64,000 nt of DNA from assembly GCA_028015205.1 (NCBI GenBank), contig CM051518.1:32516001-32580000 (forward strand), in the 5' to 3' direction. Positions within the stretch are counted from its first letter, which is position 1. Each line of letters begins with the position of its first letter. The position numbers and the translations under genes are program-made. Positions 9,758-24,500 of the stretch are shown here, piece after piece. The notes under the pieces are model-generated. The model was not told where the DNA came from. It saw only the letters and a list, made by a program, of their open reading frames with translations, and did not search any database. This stretch comes from Mytilisepta virgata (taxonomy: Eukaryota; Mollusca; Bivalvia; Mytilida; Mytilidae).

Positions 9758-12096
9758 AAATTATAACATCCAACAAAAACTGTATATAAGCTTTTAGTTC
9801 ATTTTGACATATTAGCAGTATATTTTGGAGAGGATTGTTATTACCCACCAGGAACTAATGGAAGAAATGGGTTCATTGGTGTTAATTTTTATTAGTTCTT
9901 ACGTATTCTCAGACCTAGTCATTTTACTGTGGGGGGTGGGGGGGGTGGGCAGCTATTTAGGAGATATCGCCTTTCAAAAAGTTAGTACCAGAGTTATTGT
10001 AATATATCTTTTTAAAGTTGTAATGTCTGCCCGATATCCATATGAATAATTCTGGGATACGAATAGGATTTCTTTATATTCCATTGATATTCAATTTCCC
10101 TCGACAGAGTGAAGAATGATTATTAGTGTACCCTTACCGCAGTATTCAGACATTCATGCTTATTTTTGTTGTTAAGGTTTATGATGGACATCGTGTTGAC
10201 ATGCACTTTAGCGGATATGTCAGGATTCAGGAAGACACAGTTACTTCGATTACAGAATTTGGTAGAGATTAATTTCTGCTAAGTCTGTATGGCAAGCAGG
10301 TGTTTTTTTTATAAAATTTGCTTTAAAGTACATTTTGTATTATATTAATTGTTTTCGCATAAGTTTAATAGGCTAGAAACTTTCTATGACGTTTTTATGA
10401 AGCTTTGTTAGCTTCAAAATTATTCTCTAAGTAACCTTTAAAACTGTTTAAAGATTTCTTTTTCTGCAACCATACCAAAAAGTCTCATTGGATGGATCTC
10501 GTTGTTTCTTAGCAAAATAGTGTTCCAGGAAGCATAAAATACAGAGGAGTAGCACCCTGCCCCTCTTTCAGTGTGCCCTTTGCATGCCCCACTGTGCCCT
10601 CTATATAAAGTGTAATGTAAAATACAGTATACAGTTTTAGTACAACTAAACAGGACTGAATGAATTGCAAAATGCATTTAAGGGTTGAAAGAAACAAACA
10701 AAAAGGGCATTAAATAATTCAATATTTCTTAAAAGTAACATTATCTTGTTTGCCTTTTCCACAGCAGAAACTGTGTTAAACTTCTACTACACATATGCCT
10801 ATCTGCCTGTAAGCCCTAGCTGGAACACTGAAGATGTATGAGTACAGTGTTACTTAGCACAAATCAATTGTAGTATGAGCCAACAAAGGTTTTCTCCAAG
10901 TTAAAATAATGAGTCTAAGTGAGGATACATTTCCATCTTTTTCATTTGGTTAAAAAATAAATAAAAAAGTACTTTCTGCTAAACCTGCAACATTGTCAGT
11001 AATAGTAATATTTTGAAAAATCATGTTTTCAACTTGAAACTTGAAAACAAACAATACAACAAAACTTCACACTTCATATTTATTGCCTTTGAGTACAATT
11101 CAGGGCAAAGAAAACCTTGAATAGTCTTTTTATAATAGAAAAACTTTGCAATTCGATACAAAAGACACTCCTTTCATCATCAGTTTGATTGGTTAAAACG
11201 TGGTCTGTGCTTCAAAATAATTGGTGGCATCAAAGGGAAGGAAGCCTTGTTCATACTGTGAAACACTTATTTGTGGTACACCAATTTTCGTGGATTTCGT
11301 GGACAACTCAACTTAAAATGAACTTAAAACACCATGATATATATATATATTTCAATAATTTTTATTACGAGGAAATATCAAAAAGTCTGTTCATCTGTAA
11401 TCTTCAGTAATTACGTACATTCAAACAGATGATGGAGTGTGAAAAACAATGTTGACAGGGAAGGATGTTATGAGTTTGCTACAGGATGAGATATGGGTTT
11501 AGATAAATTATTGAAAATAAATACTTCAAACAATGTGGGTGTTATGTTATTTTTTTTTACAATTTGAACTTTCGATAATCGAATCATAGACTAACGATAC
11601 CGTTGATTACACTTTAAAGTAAATCTGTTGGATAACAGAAACAATATTTAACTGTTTAAGTTTTGATTTTTAACACTTTTCTCTAATTATAACTGTTAAC
11701 TGATGTGAACAAAAAAACTACATTCACAGTATTCTATTTTTTTCAATTTGAAATTTCGAAAAGTGAAATAAAAACACAAAATGGTGGGGACATGCAGACT
11801 TTTCTTCAAAATTCAGACTCCAAAGAGGAAAAAAAAAAAAAAAACAGAAATGAGATTTCAAATTGAAGAAATTACATTCTTTACTTTATTTTTTTGGAGC
11901 AGCTGACAATTGTGTATAATTGTTTCATACATAAATGAATATAGATCATTTGTTAATGTATGAAATATATGAAACACATACACAGTGCAATGGTTTGATC
12001 ATTGGGTGGCTTCATTCTTCTCCAATATGAAAATTTCGGAGATCAATTTTGCAACACCCCATGCTAGTTCATTGACATCCTTTGTTAAAGGAGAGT

Positions 12097-13500
12097 AACA
12101 TTTAACACATTAACTTATAATCGTGCCAATAAATGCTGCAAAGCTCCACCTTAGTGACGATCCTAATGTGGGCGGTGGCCATCACCACAAAAGGCTAGTT
12201 TTTGCACGAGATTTTCTGTGTGTTGAAGAGAGTAATAACAATTACCATAAAAGGCTTGTTGTATAGCCACGCTTTTTACTATCCATGCTTTTAATGCTTT
12301 TTCTGCAAATTGTATTTAGAAATGTTTGAAATTTAAATATCTGATGGAAAAGTGATAGATAAGACTTATGTTTATGGATATAAAGTTAGAAGTTGAATGA
12401 AAGGTTTGGGAAAAAGATTTCTGGAATACATGAAAAAAAATACATGTATATTGTAATTGTCTTGTTTGGCTGAATATGAAATTTTATCCAAATAGTTTGT
12501 AGAAAGATTAGGAATAATACCCAAAATAAGTTTTGCAAATGGTTAGAAATTTTTAAGTTCTATGTCAAATATTTCTCCTGTCCATATCTACATGTATTCA
12601 TTGATGAAATAAATTTTATATTTGCTGACAATGAGTATGTATTACGTATATATAAATTGTTATTCTTTACTATATTCGTTTCGTTGCCAGACTTTACTAA
12701 AAAGTTTACATTAAATTGCAAAGACATTTTACATAGAATTTGGCCTTGGCCATTGAGAAATTGTGAAATCCTACTTTTACAATAAATACAAATGGTAAAA
12801 ATGACCACATAAGGTATCGGAAAATGGTTTGCTTTGAGTTTTTTTTTTTAAATTCTTTTCTGCGCGGTAAAAGAATTTTCACGGCAGATATGACGGTATA
12901 ATCAGTATCCGTGATGTAGACCAACACAGAAATGATCATGTGGAAAAAAAAAAAAAAAATGAATCCAGTCGTTAAATATCTGTTCTTATGACTGCACAGC
13001 CGGTCAAGCCTAGTATTACGCTACTATGATGCAGATTATAAATAAATAAATAATTTTATTCGTAGGAGCAGTTTTGGACGTTACTCCACAAAAAAATATT
13101 AAACAGTAGTAGAAATGTGGAAAACAAGGCCAAGAGTGCCCTTAGATTTCTTCATATTTTTGGGGAACTGTGGGATTTGCACTTTTAATATATGTATTAA
13201 TTGACAGTAAATCCAAAGGATTTTTTTTTATTTCAAATTTAACTGAGGAGTTCTTTAACTTTAATATTGTCATTATTATACATTTTTATTTCACTTCAAC
13301 ACAGCTGTTAACTGTCTGTTTATTTGCAAAGTCAACTTAGGTCACAAATTCCATTGTTAATCCCGTTTCACAGGTGAAAAATATGGAAAATCACGTGCAA
13401 CCACAAGCCTTTTATGGTCATAGCCATTACCCATATTTGGATATGTCACTAAGGCGGGGTTTTGTAGCATTTTTTGGCACGACCATATGTGTAAATGTTT
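12097..13500. mobile_element. Non-coding DNA element with ~110-bp inverted ends
   Basis: The left end (12097-12207) and the reverse complement of the right end (13390-13500) align through AACATTTA, CGTGCCA, AAATGCT, CCTTAGTGAC, AAAAGGCT and TTGCACG, about 70 percent identical by eye. The interior is AT-rich and carries no transposase-like frame. It is probably a MITE-like or foldback DNA transposon lying between the PSMD8 3' end and the upstream LINE. No target duplication was confirmed. Confidence 0.5.
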
Positions 13501-13868
13501 AATCAAAGAAGGTTAAAATATACCTACAGTAATTGCTGTCCGCCAAAGTGTTAAGGCTTTAATACAAGTTGGTACATGTATAATCTATTTCATATTTATT
13601 GTAGATAAATTTAAACCATATTGATGAAATGTTCTCTAATAAACTGAACATTCACTTACATTCATATTTTGACACAAAAAAATGTCTTTCGTTAACATTA
13701 CAAATCTTAAATTATAAATAACAAGAAGCTTAGCAAACCTGATTTTCCCTTGGCAATGTTTGGAACATGGTTTTTTTCTGTTGGAAAATCTTGTTATATT
13801 AAAAACCATTTCTTTTCATGTTATTATCTCAAACATTCGTTATCATGTCAAATTGTAATGAACCCACT

Positions 13869-13874
13869 TTTATT
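13869..13874 (-). promoter_or_regulatory. Candidate PSMD8 polyadenylation signal
   Basis: AATAAA on the minus strand (TTTATT on plus), 290 bp past the PSMD8 stop codon at 14164. It is a reasonable distance, but the hexamer is common in AT-rich DNA, so the call is tentative. 13501-14163 is otherwise 3' UTR or spacer with no other feature. Confidence 0.35.
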
Positions 13875-14163
13875 TGACTTTTACAAATATTCTGTTACTG
13901 TATATCCAGGGAAAAAGAAATTACATATATTTCTTTAGCTTTTAAAATGATTCCATTCATAGTTTTAACATTAATTATTGACTTTTGTATAGACATGTTT
14001 AGCTTCAATTTTGTCCTATTTTTAGTCTATACATCAGTGTATTGCGCTGTACAATAGGATGTAACAGTTGTATTTAAGATGAAATGCAAACTGGTATGTC
14101 ACACTTTGTACTGCTGAAAATTCTGCCTTGTTATGAATATTTAAACTAACACTGGGTTATGAA

Positions 14164-17100
14164 CTATACAATCATTTCTAATTCTCTAGCATATTCAATT
14201 GTTTGTTCTGCTAACTGCATAGCTGGTATACTTTCATCTGCTTCCTTCTTTTCTTGTTGGAAGTAGAAAAATGAATCGGGTGCTAATGTCCAACCACGCT
14301 GAAAAATCATGAAACCAACATTATGTAACTGTATATATAATACATATCTTATCTCTGCTGATAGGTACATATACATACAGGCAATAATCTACTGAAATCA
14401 TGTTACCCATTATGTGAGAAACAATGGTGATAGGTCGATGAACTTTGTATATTAAAAGATGTGAATTTTTGTCTGGACTTCAATATATATGTATTAACTA
14501 CAACATATTTTACTTGGTTTTCAAAGAATAAAAAAACTTCGGTAACAAAAAACATGTCTCGCCTGAGTATGCACATGGACACAGAATAATGATGATCTGA
14601 TACCCGACATTGCAATTCAAAGGAAACTGTGTTAAAAGAAATAGCAATGGTCAGGCAATAATTTGTCTGAAAAATCTCATACATGTCATTCAAGCCTAAA
14701 ATTGTGTGCAAGGTGAAGTCTCAGACAGGTATGTTCCCACCAAGCACTATCTATAGACCAAATGTGGTTGGTCTATGTATTGCAGTTGCTGGAAAATGGA
14801 TATTATCCCAAAACGTGAAACAAGTCAGTCAAGCATGAAATAGAGGTCAAAAGTAAGATGTCAGATATTAAATTGGTATATAATAAGAACTTCTATCAAC
14901 CAAATACTGTGGGTGTAGTTACAAATGTAGTACAGTTGCTAAGAAATAGACTAAATCATGAAAATGTATATTAAGTCACTCAAGTATGAAATTCAGGTCA
15001 AGTTCAGCTGACAGGTGTTAGACTGGCATGCACCCACTAAGAACTATCTATTGACCAAATATGGTTGGCTTGGTACTACAGTTGCTAAGAAATGGATTTA
15101 ATCGCGAAAATGTGACACAGGTCACTCACCCATGAAATTGAGTTCAAGGTCAAAAGCTAAGGCAGGTGTCATACCAACATGTATCCACTAAGAACTATCT
15201 ATTGACAAGATATGGTAGGTCTAGATATTAAAATTGCTGAGAAATGGACCTAATCTCGAAAATGTGACTCAAGCATGAAATTGAGGTCAAATTCCAGAGA
15301 CATGTGTCAGACTTGCATGTAGCCACTAAGAACTATCTATACACCAAACACGGATAGGTCTAGGTATTACAGTTGCTGAAAAAAGGACTTAAGAAATTTG
15401 GATTAAAGTCACTCAACCATGAATTTGAGGTCAAGGTCCAGAAACAAGTGTCAGACTGGCATGTTCCCACCAAGAACTGTCAATAGACCAAATACAGTAG
15501 ATCTAGGTATTACAGTTGTTGAAAAATGGACTTAATCAAGAAACTTGGATGAAAGTCATTCAACCATGAAATTGAGGTCAAGGTCCAGAGACAAGTGTAA
15601 GACTGGCATGTACCCACAAAGAACTATCAATAGACCAAATACAGTGGGTCTAGGTATTACAGTTTCTGAGAAATGGACTTAACCATGAAAAAGTGACAAA
15701 GTCACTCAAAGATGAAATTGAGGTCAAGGTTCCAAGACAGGTGTCACACTTGCATGTATCCACCAAGAACTATCTATAGACCAAATATTGTTGGCCTAGG
15801 TATTACAGTTTCTGAGAAATGGACTTAACCACGAAAAAGTGACAAAGTCAATCAAGCATGAAATTGAGGTCAAGGTCCCAAGCCAGGTGTCAGACTGGCA
15901 TGTACCCAACAAGAACTATCTATTGAACAAATTTGGTGGGTCTAGGTATTCTCGTTTCTGAGGAATGGACTTAACCATGAAAATATGGTGCAGGTCACAA
16001 GAGCATGAAATTGAGGTCAAGGTCCCAAGCCGGGTGTCAGACTGGCATGTACCCACTAAGAACTATATATTAACCAAATATGGTTGGCCTAGGTATTACA
16101 GTTGCTGAGAAATGGATTTAACCAGGAAACCTGGACACAGATTTTAATTCATGTTCATGAAGTCAGTGAACTATGAAAATGAGGTCAGGGTCACAAGACA
16201 AGTATACTGCAGCAAAGCTTATACGATAAGCTACTATAAATCTTAATTGTAGGTATTACATGTGCAAAGTTATTACAGTTTTAAATAAGTTTATGCCGCC
16301 GCCACTGGAAAGTAATACCTATATCTCGCTTCCGCGACTTTTCGTCAGGTGAGACAAAAACTGTTATTGTCATTATAGATAAATTAAAAATAACATTTCA
16401 TTCATTTCAGTGGCTTGTCATTTAAGTGTATATGCCTTCACTTTTCAAAACTTATACATATACAATTTTCAATATTTTACATTTTTATTTCAAGATTCTG
16501 ATACAGGCATGTAGTTTCTCCAGATATTTAATATTTTATTTTCCTGCTATTATATTTCTCAAAAGGATTATCTTATATTCTCCTAGTTCTTCTAGACACA
16601 AACATTTATCTTCATGCATATATCTAACATTAGCCTTTTTTTTTTTAAATTTTACCCTTTGGTTACATAAGAATTGTTTGTTTGTTTGTTTAGTTGGGGT
16701 TTTATGCCGTTTTCAGCACATTTGGCTATTTAGCGGTGGCCAGTTTTTATTGGTGGAGGAAGCCAGAGTACCTGGAGAGAACTATCAACCTTCAGTAGGA
16801 AAATCATTGTCAATTAAGATCTGGTTGAACACGCCCCGCCACAGGTGAGATTCGAACTCACAACCTCAGTGTTGACAGACTAATGATCATTAGTAGTCAT
16901 GACGAACTACCTAGACCACTTGGCACCAGGGCCCCCATTAGCATTTGTATCTGCAACTTTAACATTTAAGGTTTTTATTGGCTTTCAACATTTTCAGCCT
17001 TGAGCACAATTGACCACTTTTAATTTGATGAAATATGTATCAAAACTTTTATCACAGAATATTAATTGCTTGTTCTGAGTAAATTCTGCTGCTATTGGAG

Positions 17101-18494
17101 TCAAAGTCATATTTTCCTTTCATAAATTCATTTTGTCCAAAAAAGCATGAATTATTTGCTACTTTAAACAATAAACCTTTTCCACCAACTTACATACCTG
17201 TACAGCATATTCTTTCATAGGTTTTACAGATTCAAAAAATAACATTCTGGCAGCTTCAGACAGAGCTAACTTTTCATATGCCTTTTCTATACAGCTAGCT
17301 ATTTCATTCCTATGAAATATGAATATTTTAGAAATTCAGTTTCAAATAAATTGCAAATTTCCAATTAAATAAAGACTAATTATAAATTCATTCTTCTCAG
17401 AAAGTAAATTTTAAAAAATGACACCCTGAACAAATTTCAAATTCAAAAAAAAAACTCAGAAGATTGAATAAGTTAATAAAAGTACTACAAAGGGTATCTG
17501 AGATTTGACTAACTCTGCTCAATTTTTTACATCTCAGTTTTAGCGACCATTTAATGCTTGTCTTCTGGTTGGGCTGGTTGCCTCTTGTGCAAGACCACAC
17601 AAAGAGCCCTAGATTTTATAATATTTCTTCTTGTTCAGTGATTGAGGATGTTGTCTCACTGATGCTTACTGCATATCCTTACATGTTACATGTGTCAGAT
17701 GTATGTTTTGCTAAATGAAGAAATAGACAGAACAACAATAGAATCATGAGTATTGTTTTTATCTCTCACAGTTGAGTAGCTTGACATGAAAATTGTCAAA
17801 TACAAAGATCATACAATACAATAAAATGCTCCGCTGGGCGCAGCTTGATACGACCGCAGAGGTCGAACCCTGAACAGTTGGGGCAAGTATGGACACAACA
17901 TTCAAGCTTGATACAGCACTGAATTTGGTTGATTGATTGTTGCTTAACGTCCAGTGGCAAATATTTCATGCATCTTCATGATGAGAACCAGTTCAATTTA
18001 TCAAACAATTCAATTAGGGGTGGGATGGGACACAAAGGGGAACCAATTTTGACTGCCACTGTAAAAGGAGGATGGTTGGGTAGGGTCGGATAATTTAGCC
18101 TCCTGTAGCGGCCATCAGCCTACTCTTTTTCGAAAACTACAGAAGGGGTCTTTAGCGTGCAGGGAGTGTGGCATTCTCCAAACACGTTACCCACTATGGT
18201 CCGCGGTCAGGCTTTCCGTATTATGACCTGACAACCCCCCCAACGAGACTGAATTTGGATTGTGAATAAATATTTGACACAGCATAGGTTTCTGACACAG
18301 AATTAATGTGGTCTAAGAACTTAAAATTTTTTAATTTACCTATTCAAACAATATCAGTATTATTTGTTTTTATATATAAATCAGAAATAACCAATTTAAA
18401 ATTTAAAATTGGGCACACATATCAATTTCTTGCTATTGCGCAATACTGTGCAATTGAAGATTTCTTGCTATTGTGCAATACTGTGCAATTGAAA

Positions 18495-18529
<35 letters not shown>

Positions 18530-21500
18530 AAATAATTTACCCCTTTTTTAGCTTTTGTGCAATACACTATGAAGTTGCACATTGACCCACCCCCCCTCCC
18601 AAAAAAAAAACCCAAAAAACAATAAAATTTATTGTAACCCCCCTTTTTTTGCTAAAAGAAATTTGAAATTTCCTTTTTAATTTATGAAATATGAAATGAG
18701 AAAAAAATTAAATGTGTTTGGATTACCTCCCTTAGCCCACCAAGATAATATCATACATTTCTATTTACTTATTCTAAAGTTATTGTGCAAAAACCAAGAA
18801 AAATGCTTATTTGGGCCCTTTTTTAGCCCCTAATTCCTAAACTGTTGGGATCAAAACTCCAAAAAATGGTCATAAACCTTGTGTTAAAATTTCATAGATT
18901 TCTATTTACTTATACTAGAGTTATTGTGCGAAAACCAAGAAAAATGCTTATTGGGCCCTTTTTTGGCCCCTAATTCTTAAACTGTTGGGACCAAAACTCC
19001 CAAAATCAATCCCAACCTTCCTTTTGTGGTCATAAACCTTGTGTTTAAATTTCATAGATTTCTATTAACTTATACTAAAGTTATAGTGCGAAAACCAAAT
19101 GTCTACAGACTCCGACGGACGACGACGACGACGACGCCAACGTCATACCAATATACGACCGCAAAAATTTTGCGGTCGTATAAAAATGTGGCCATAAGAA
19201 AATGTCAGAAATACCAGAAACACTATGCTCATAATAACAGATTCAGGTTTCCACTGTGAAAAGACTAAGGTTTTCTGTACCCTGAATTTTACCAGAGGGC
19301 AATGAATTTTGACATATAATTTAAGATTGAAAATTCAACTTTTAAAAAATGGAAGTCATAAAATTTTGCTGAAATGAAAGATAATACATCATACCTGATA
19401 GTATTTAATAATATATTAATGAAAAATGTGTAATTCTCTGCAGGAACATTGCCTTTAGCTAAGAAAACCTAAAATATAAAACATAAAAGCATTATTACTG
19501 CATGTGAACATGTCAGTTCTACTTTGAAATCAAGGGTGAAAACACTGAAGTTGCCAAAAAAAGTAATCATGGTTTCATAACATCTATGTTTTTCTATGTC
19601 TGGTAGGGAATACCAGTATATGCAAGAATTACCAAAATCAAGAAAATTGGAACACTTTCACATATGTGAAATGAGTTTTTCAATCTTCCAACTGACATTT
19701 GTCCTTTTATCATACCTCTGTATATCTCTCCCTACTTAACCACAGGTTTATTGGAGCACACATTTGTTCCACGGAACATTTTTCTTTTTATTATAAAAAT
19801 TATGCCAACTAGACATGTGCATCAGTCCGCAAGCTGGCAAGCAAGTTGGTCATATAATTGTTTAATACAATTATAATAAATTTTCCCTTTTTTCAAAAAC
19901 TTACATTACCATAAAGTAGTTTTTACAAGGGCAATTGCACACAAACGACCATGGTTTATTAATAAAATTTAAATTTTAACATAAACAAATCATAAAAGAT
20001 TTTCTTTATCATACTTAAAATCCCTGAGTTACCTTCTGATTCCCAAGTTAAACCTACTACTTTCATTCTTTGACAAGAAAAACTTTGTTTCTATCATCAT
20101 TTTATTGTAATCATTTTATGTAACAACACTTCAAACACTACAAGAGATAAACATTGCTGTCCTCTCTTTTCAACAATGCCTAGAAAAATAAATTAGAAAA
20201 TCAAGTAACAATCCATTCAAACAAAGAATTTTTTGATCACTGTTCAACTAAACATGTTTTCAAACATTATTTGTGCCTTTCAGTTAACTAAGTATTTCTA
20301 GATTTACCTCCCTGAGACTACATACCTTGTTGTAACTGCCTTCCATTAAGTACTGTTCCATTGACACAGGATGTTTTATATAAATATTATTCTGTAATTC
20401 TTTAACTGGTAGTAATTCTAATTCCTATAAATAATATTTAGATATTTCAAATACAATTAAAAGTTTTAGGTTGACAGCACATTTGTAAATGAGTTTGAAT
20501 ATATATTTAATACTAGATCACACGGCAAAATCATGGGTACAAAGTTACAGTATCTATTGATAATCACCTATTCGACCCGTTTGTTTAACTAGCTGGACTT
20601 TCAACCACCTTTTTGCACACAAAATAGTTTTGTTTATCTCCGCAGGAAATGAAGACTGGAAATTTCAGTCGGGCGACGGGAAGTGTATATCCAAACTGAT
20701 CGTCTTCCGTTTTTCCCCCAAAATAGACCTATTTTTATCTTACACATGTATACTGTTTAAAACTTACTGTATGAAATTCTGCAACCCTGTTTTGAGCTAA
20801 CAAACAAAGTAAGTTTAAACCTAACAGCTGGTACTTGTATGTCGATTCTGGTAAATTTTCTCTGAAAAAGAGAACAATAGTTTTACAAAATTTACACCAT
20901 TATTTTCTGTTAATTCTGACAATTCCCTGTCAATACAGATTCATTCTTTAATCAAATGGTACAGAAGCTGTAATTTTTTGTGCTGACAAGACTTTGTGTG
21001 TACAGGTTATAAATTATCAACATTCTGTATGCACATTCAAATAAGTTTTTGATACTGGCATTGAATTTTTGTCTATTCATCAATCATATTTTTGTGTAAG
21101 TTGAAATTTTCCTTAAATACCCAAAACAAATGATCACAGGAAAGGTCAACAATGACACCAAATAACAAACAACATCCATCCTTTCAACAAAATGACAGAA
21201 ACACAATAAGGAATCACAATAGCCTGATTTGGTTATTTCTCCACAGGTTTCATAATTTCTAATGGGGAAAAAGGGATCCCCATTGACCATACTTTATTAT
21301 TCAGTATGTGATAATCTATCATAACCTACCAAAGCAAGAGCCTACCATGTTTTCTGCTGGATACTGATGTCCAGGGATTCCAATATTATTTTTGGAGCCA
21401 ACTGGACATTTTTTTATGTAAACATCAAAGCATTACTTATCAAAAATGGTGTGTTCCCATTTCGCCTTAGCTGTGAATTCCAGGTAAAAAAGGTAAAAAA

Positions 21501-24500
21501 ATACTAAGGCGATATGGGAATTGTACTAAGGCGAAATGTGAATTTAGATGAAAAAATTAAATAAACAAATTAAACCTCTGTGTTTTTACAACAATATAAA
21601 CGACATGTAATTAGGGATTTTTTTTCTCTTGGATTATTATTTTAATATTTATTTATAAAAAAATACTTTTTATGATTTAAAAAATTGTGAAATCAGAAAA
21701 AAAATCTACAATAAAACATTAGTCAGTAGGAAAGTTGCTTCTTTTATGCTTTATTTAATAAAAGTTTCAATTGTATGAATTTTATCCAATTAGAAAATTC
21801 TTAATAATTCAATTCTCCTTTACATTGTACAACACAAAAAGTTAAAAAGAAAGAGAAAAAAATATACCAAATACTAGACCAAGAATACAACTTGAAGGAA
21901 AATTTCGCCAGACCACAAGTAGAGAACCATTTCTACAAGCTGACACTTATATAAGATTCTTCAATCTCCTGAAAAACATCGCCAACCAACATAACCTCAA
22001 CTTTCAGCCAGACAAAGTTAGCCTTGACTTCGAATGTGCATCAAGAAATGCTGTATCTCATGTCTTTCCAAACGCAGAACTCAAAGGTTGTTTGTTCCAC
22101 TATGCAAAAGCAATATGGAAAAAGACACAGGAATATGGGCTGCAAACGCAATATAAAGATGTCCCAGATGTCAACAAACTCGTCCGTCGTGCAGCAGCTT
22201 TACCATTACTACCCTTAGATCGTTTGGAAGACTACTGGTTAAAGCAAAGAAGTATAGAGAAATAGAAGAAAGATTCACCACTTTGAAGGAAAACCTACAC
22301 AATGGTACAACTGACTATATTCAATATGGTGATGCAGCATCTTACATCCTCAAACTTGGAAACTAAATGAACTTTCAAATGTGTACATCTGTGCCTTGTT
22401 TTTCACAATATGAACTATATGGAAATAATTCTTATGTTTTATGTATTAGTGCTTATTCTCATGCTATTTTTATGACATTGTGCTTTGAATTCAGTGCTGA
22501 TTCAGAAATAAAATATTTGTTATGATAGTTTCATATTTGTCTTTATTTATTCATTAAAATATGAAATATCCATATCCAATTTGTCATCTCTAATAAAACT
22601 TTATTTACAAAATATAACACATGAGTTAAAAAAAATACAATTTCAGAAAAAGAAGAGCAACTGTAAAAAAATATATCTTTTAAATAGTATTTCATGGTAG
22701 AATTAAAATATCAAAATAACAAATATCAACTAATTGCAATACAAACAAAACAAAACTTAATTACATTGTTTACAGAAGCTCCCATTTCGCCTTATTTAAT
22801 TCTTGTGTACCTGAAATTTTTTACTAAGGCAAACTGGGATTAATTTTATATAATTATTTTGACAGCTAAGGCGAAATGAGAATAAGCCATCAAAAATATG
22901 AAACTGTCCTTTAAAATGTTTTTAAATTTCTGTTCAAGCAATCAAATTATTGGGTCTGCATATGTTTATACAGTAATTAAAAGGTTTATTGAAGGCAACA
23001 GTTTTATAATAAAGATATTAGTATGGCTTCATTACCAAATTTGATAATAATTTGAAAAAAAAACCAGCTGACCAAAAATTCCTTCTTGCTACTTTTTCAG
23101 ATGGAAAAACATGACATTCTTAGAATCCCTGCTGATGTCTAACTAGGTAAAATCAGAGCTTTGGTAAATCTTGAAAAATGCAAGGACAACTACTTTTCTT
23201 AAAATCTTACTTACAGATAGTGGAATCTGATTCAAGTATTTTTTTTTCATAAAATGCACTGATTTTACAGAAAATATGATGTAGAAAATTACTTTCCTGT
23301 GACAGGAGCCATTTATCATAGACCTCTCTTCTACACAAATAATACATGTTTTTTTTTTAAATCCAGTTTACAGTTTTTTATTAGTGTTCTTATAACCCAG
23401 GAAAAAATTACCCTGCTTAGTTTTCTTAAAGTGTTACACAAACTACCACATTTGAATGAAATAATTTTCCTCTAATTCTTTGGCTATTTCAAGGTAGGAG
23501 AAAAACAGATAATTCACATTTAAATTGTAGCTCTCGATTGCAGCTTGGTGAAAGCCATTACGTTATGGTTTACCTGGATTACATTTTTTTTTACAACTAT
23601 AAAGTTGGTCATTTTCACCTTTAGCTATTGAATGTGTGGTTTACAATTTTCTCAAAGATTCCATAGCAATGCTTAAACTATTGCTAACGGTTTATTGTGT
23701 AAAATATTCTGTATCAAAAAAGGCACCTTAAAAGAACTGACAGCAGGGAAGAAGGGTCAGGCTTCTAATTATAAGACATCTTTCTTAAGTCAAAAATTTT
23801 CAATCCACTGACACTTTCCACAAACCAATGACAGCTTTTATTCATATTCAGTGGAACTAAATTAGTGCTATCTGTTAACAAGTATTTCCATATTCTGTAA
23901 TGTATATTAATATTGTCCCATCACAAACGTTCAATCATCTCAACAGAAAACTGATATCCTTTTCACATTTCCCACAAGTTTCAATTCACTGATTCCTTAC
24001 ATAAAACATTTTCTTTTCATTTTTCATTGGTTCATACCTCAGAAAGAAGAAGCAAATCAGATTACTTCAATTATAGCCCACTGAATATAAATGAAAGCTG
24101 TCCAGGGTCATGAGGGTTTTGGAAGCTTAAGCAGATCATAAATTCTAGACTACAGACAATGGCTTCTAGATTGATCAATGAGGATAATCAATTGATATAT
24201 CACATCATACATGTATGAAAGAACGTGATAGGGTCAATACTGATTTTATAGCTAATGATATATTATTATGGATAATTTAAAACTTGTAATATTAAGAAAA
24301 ACAGAATACTACTTAGCAAACCACAGATTATTGTATTTCTACAGTACTGATAGTCCAACCTTCAAATTTCTCACAAGGCTTGAAATTTCAAGGTTCAACT
24401 AACTTGAAAATAGAAACACAATAATCAACTCCTTGTAAAGTATGATTCTTTTTCTTTATTGATACCATATTTTTGAAAATTATCTGATGAATATGTTAAA

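Noticed and set aside
14403..14711. 102-codon minus-strand ORF
   Set aside because: It overlaps the P1 terminus and PSMD8 intron 7; it is not homologous to any family I know.
16426..16848. 140-codon ORF ahead of the family-3 SINE
   Set aside because: It runs from AT-rich intron into the SINE body, with no domain and no support as an exon.
18306..18615. ORFs around the poly-C tract on both strands
   Set aside because: They are homopolymer-driven (poly-Pro/poly-Gly) frames inside P4.
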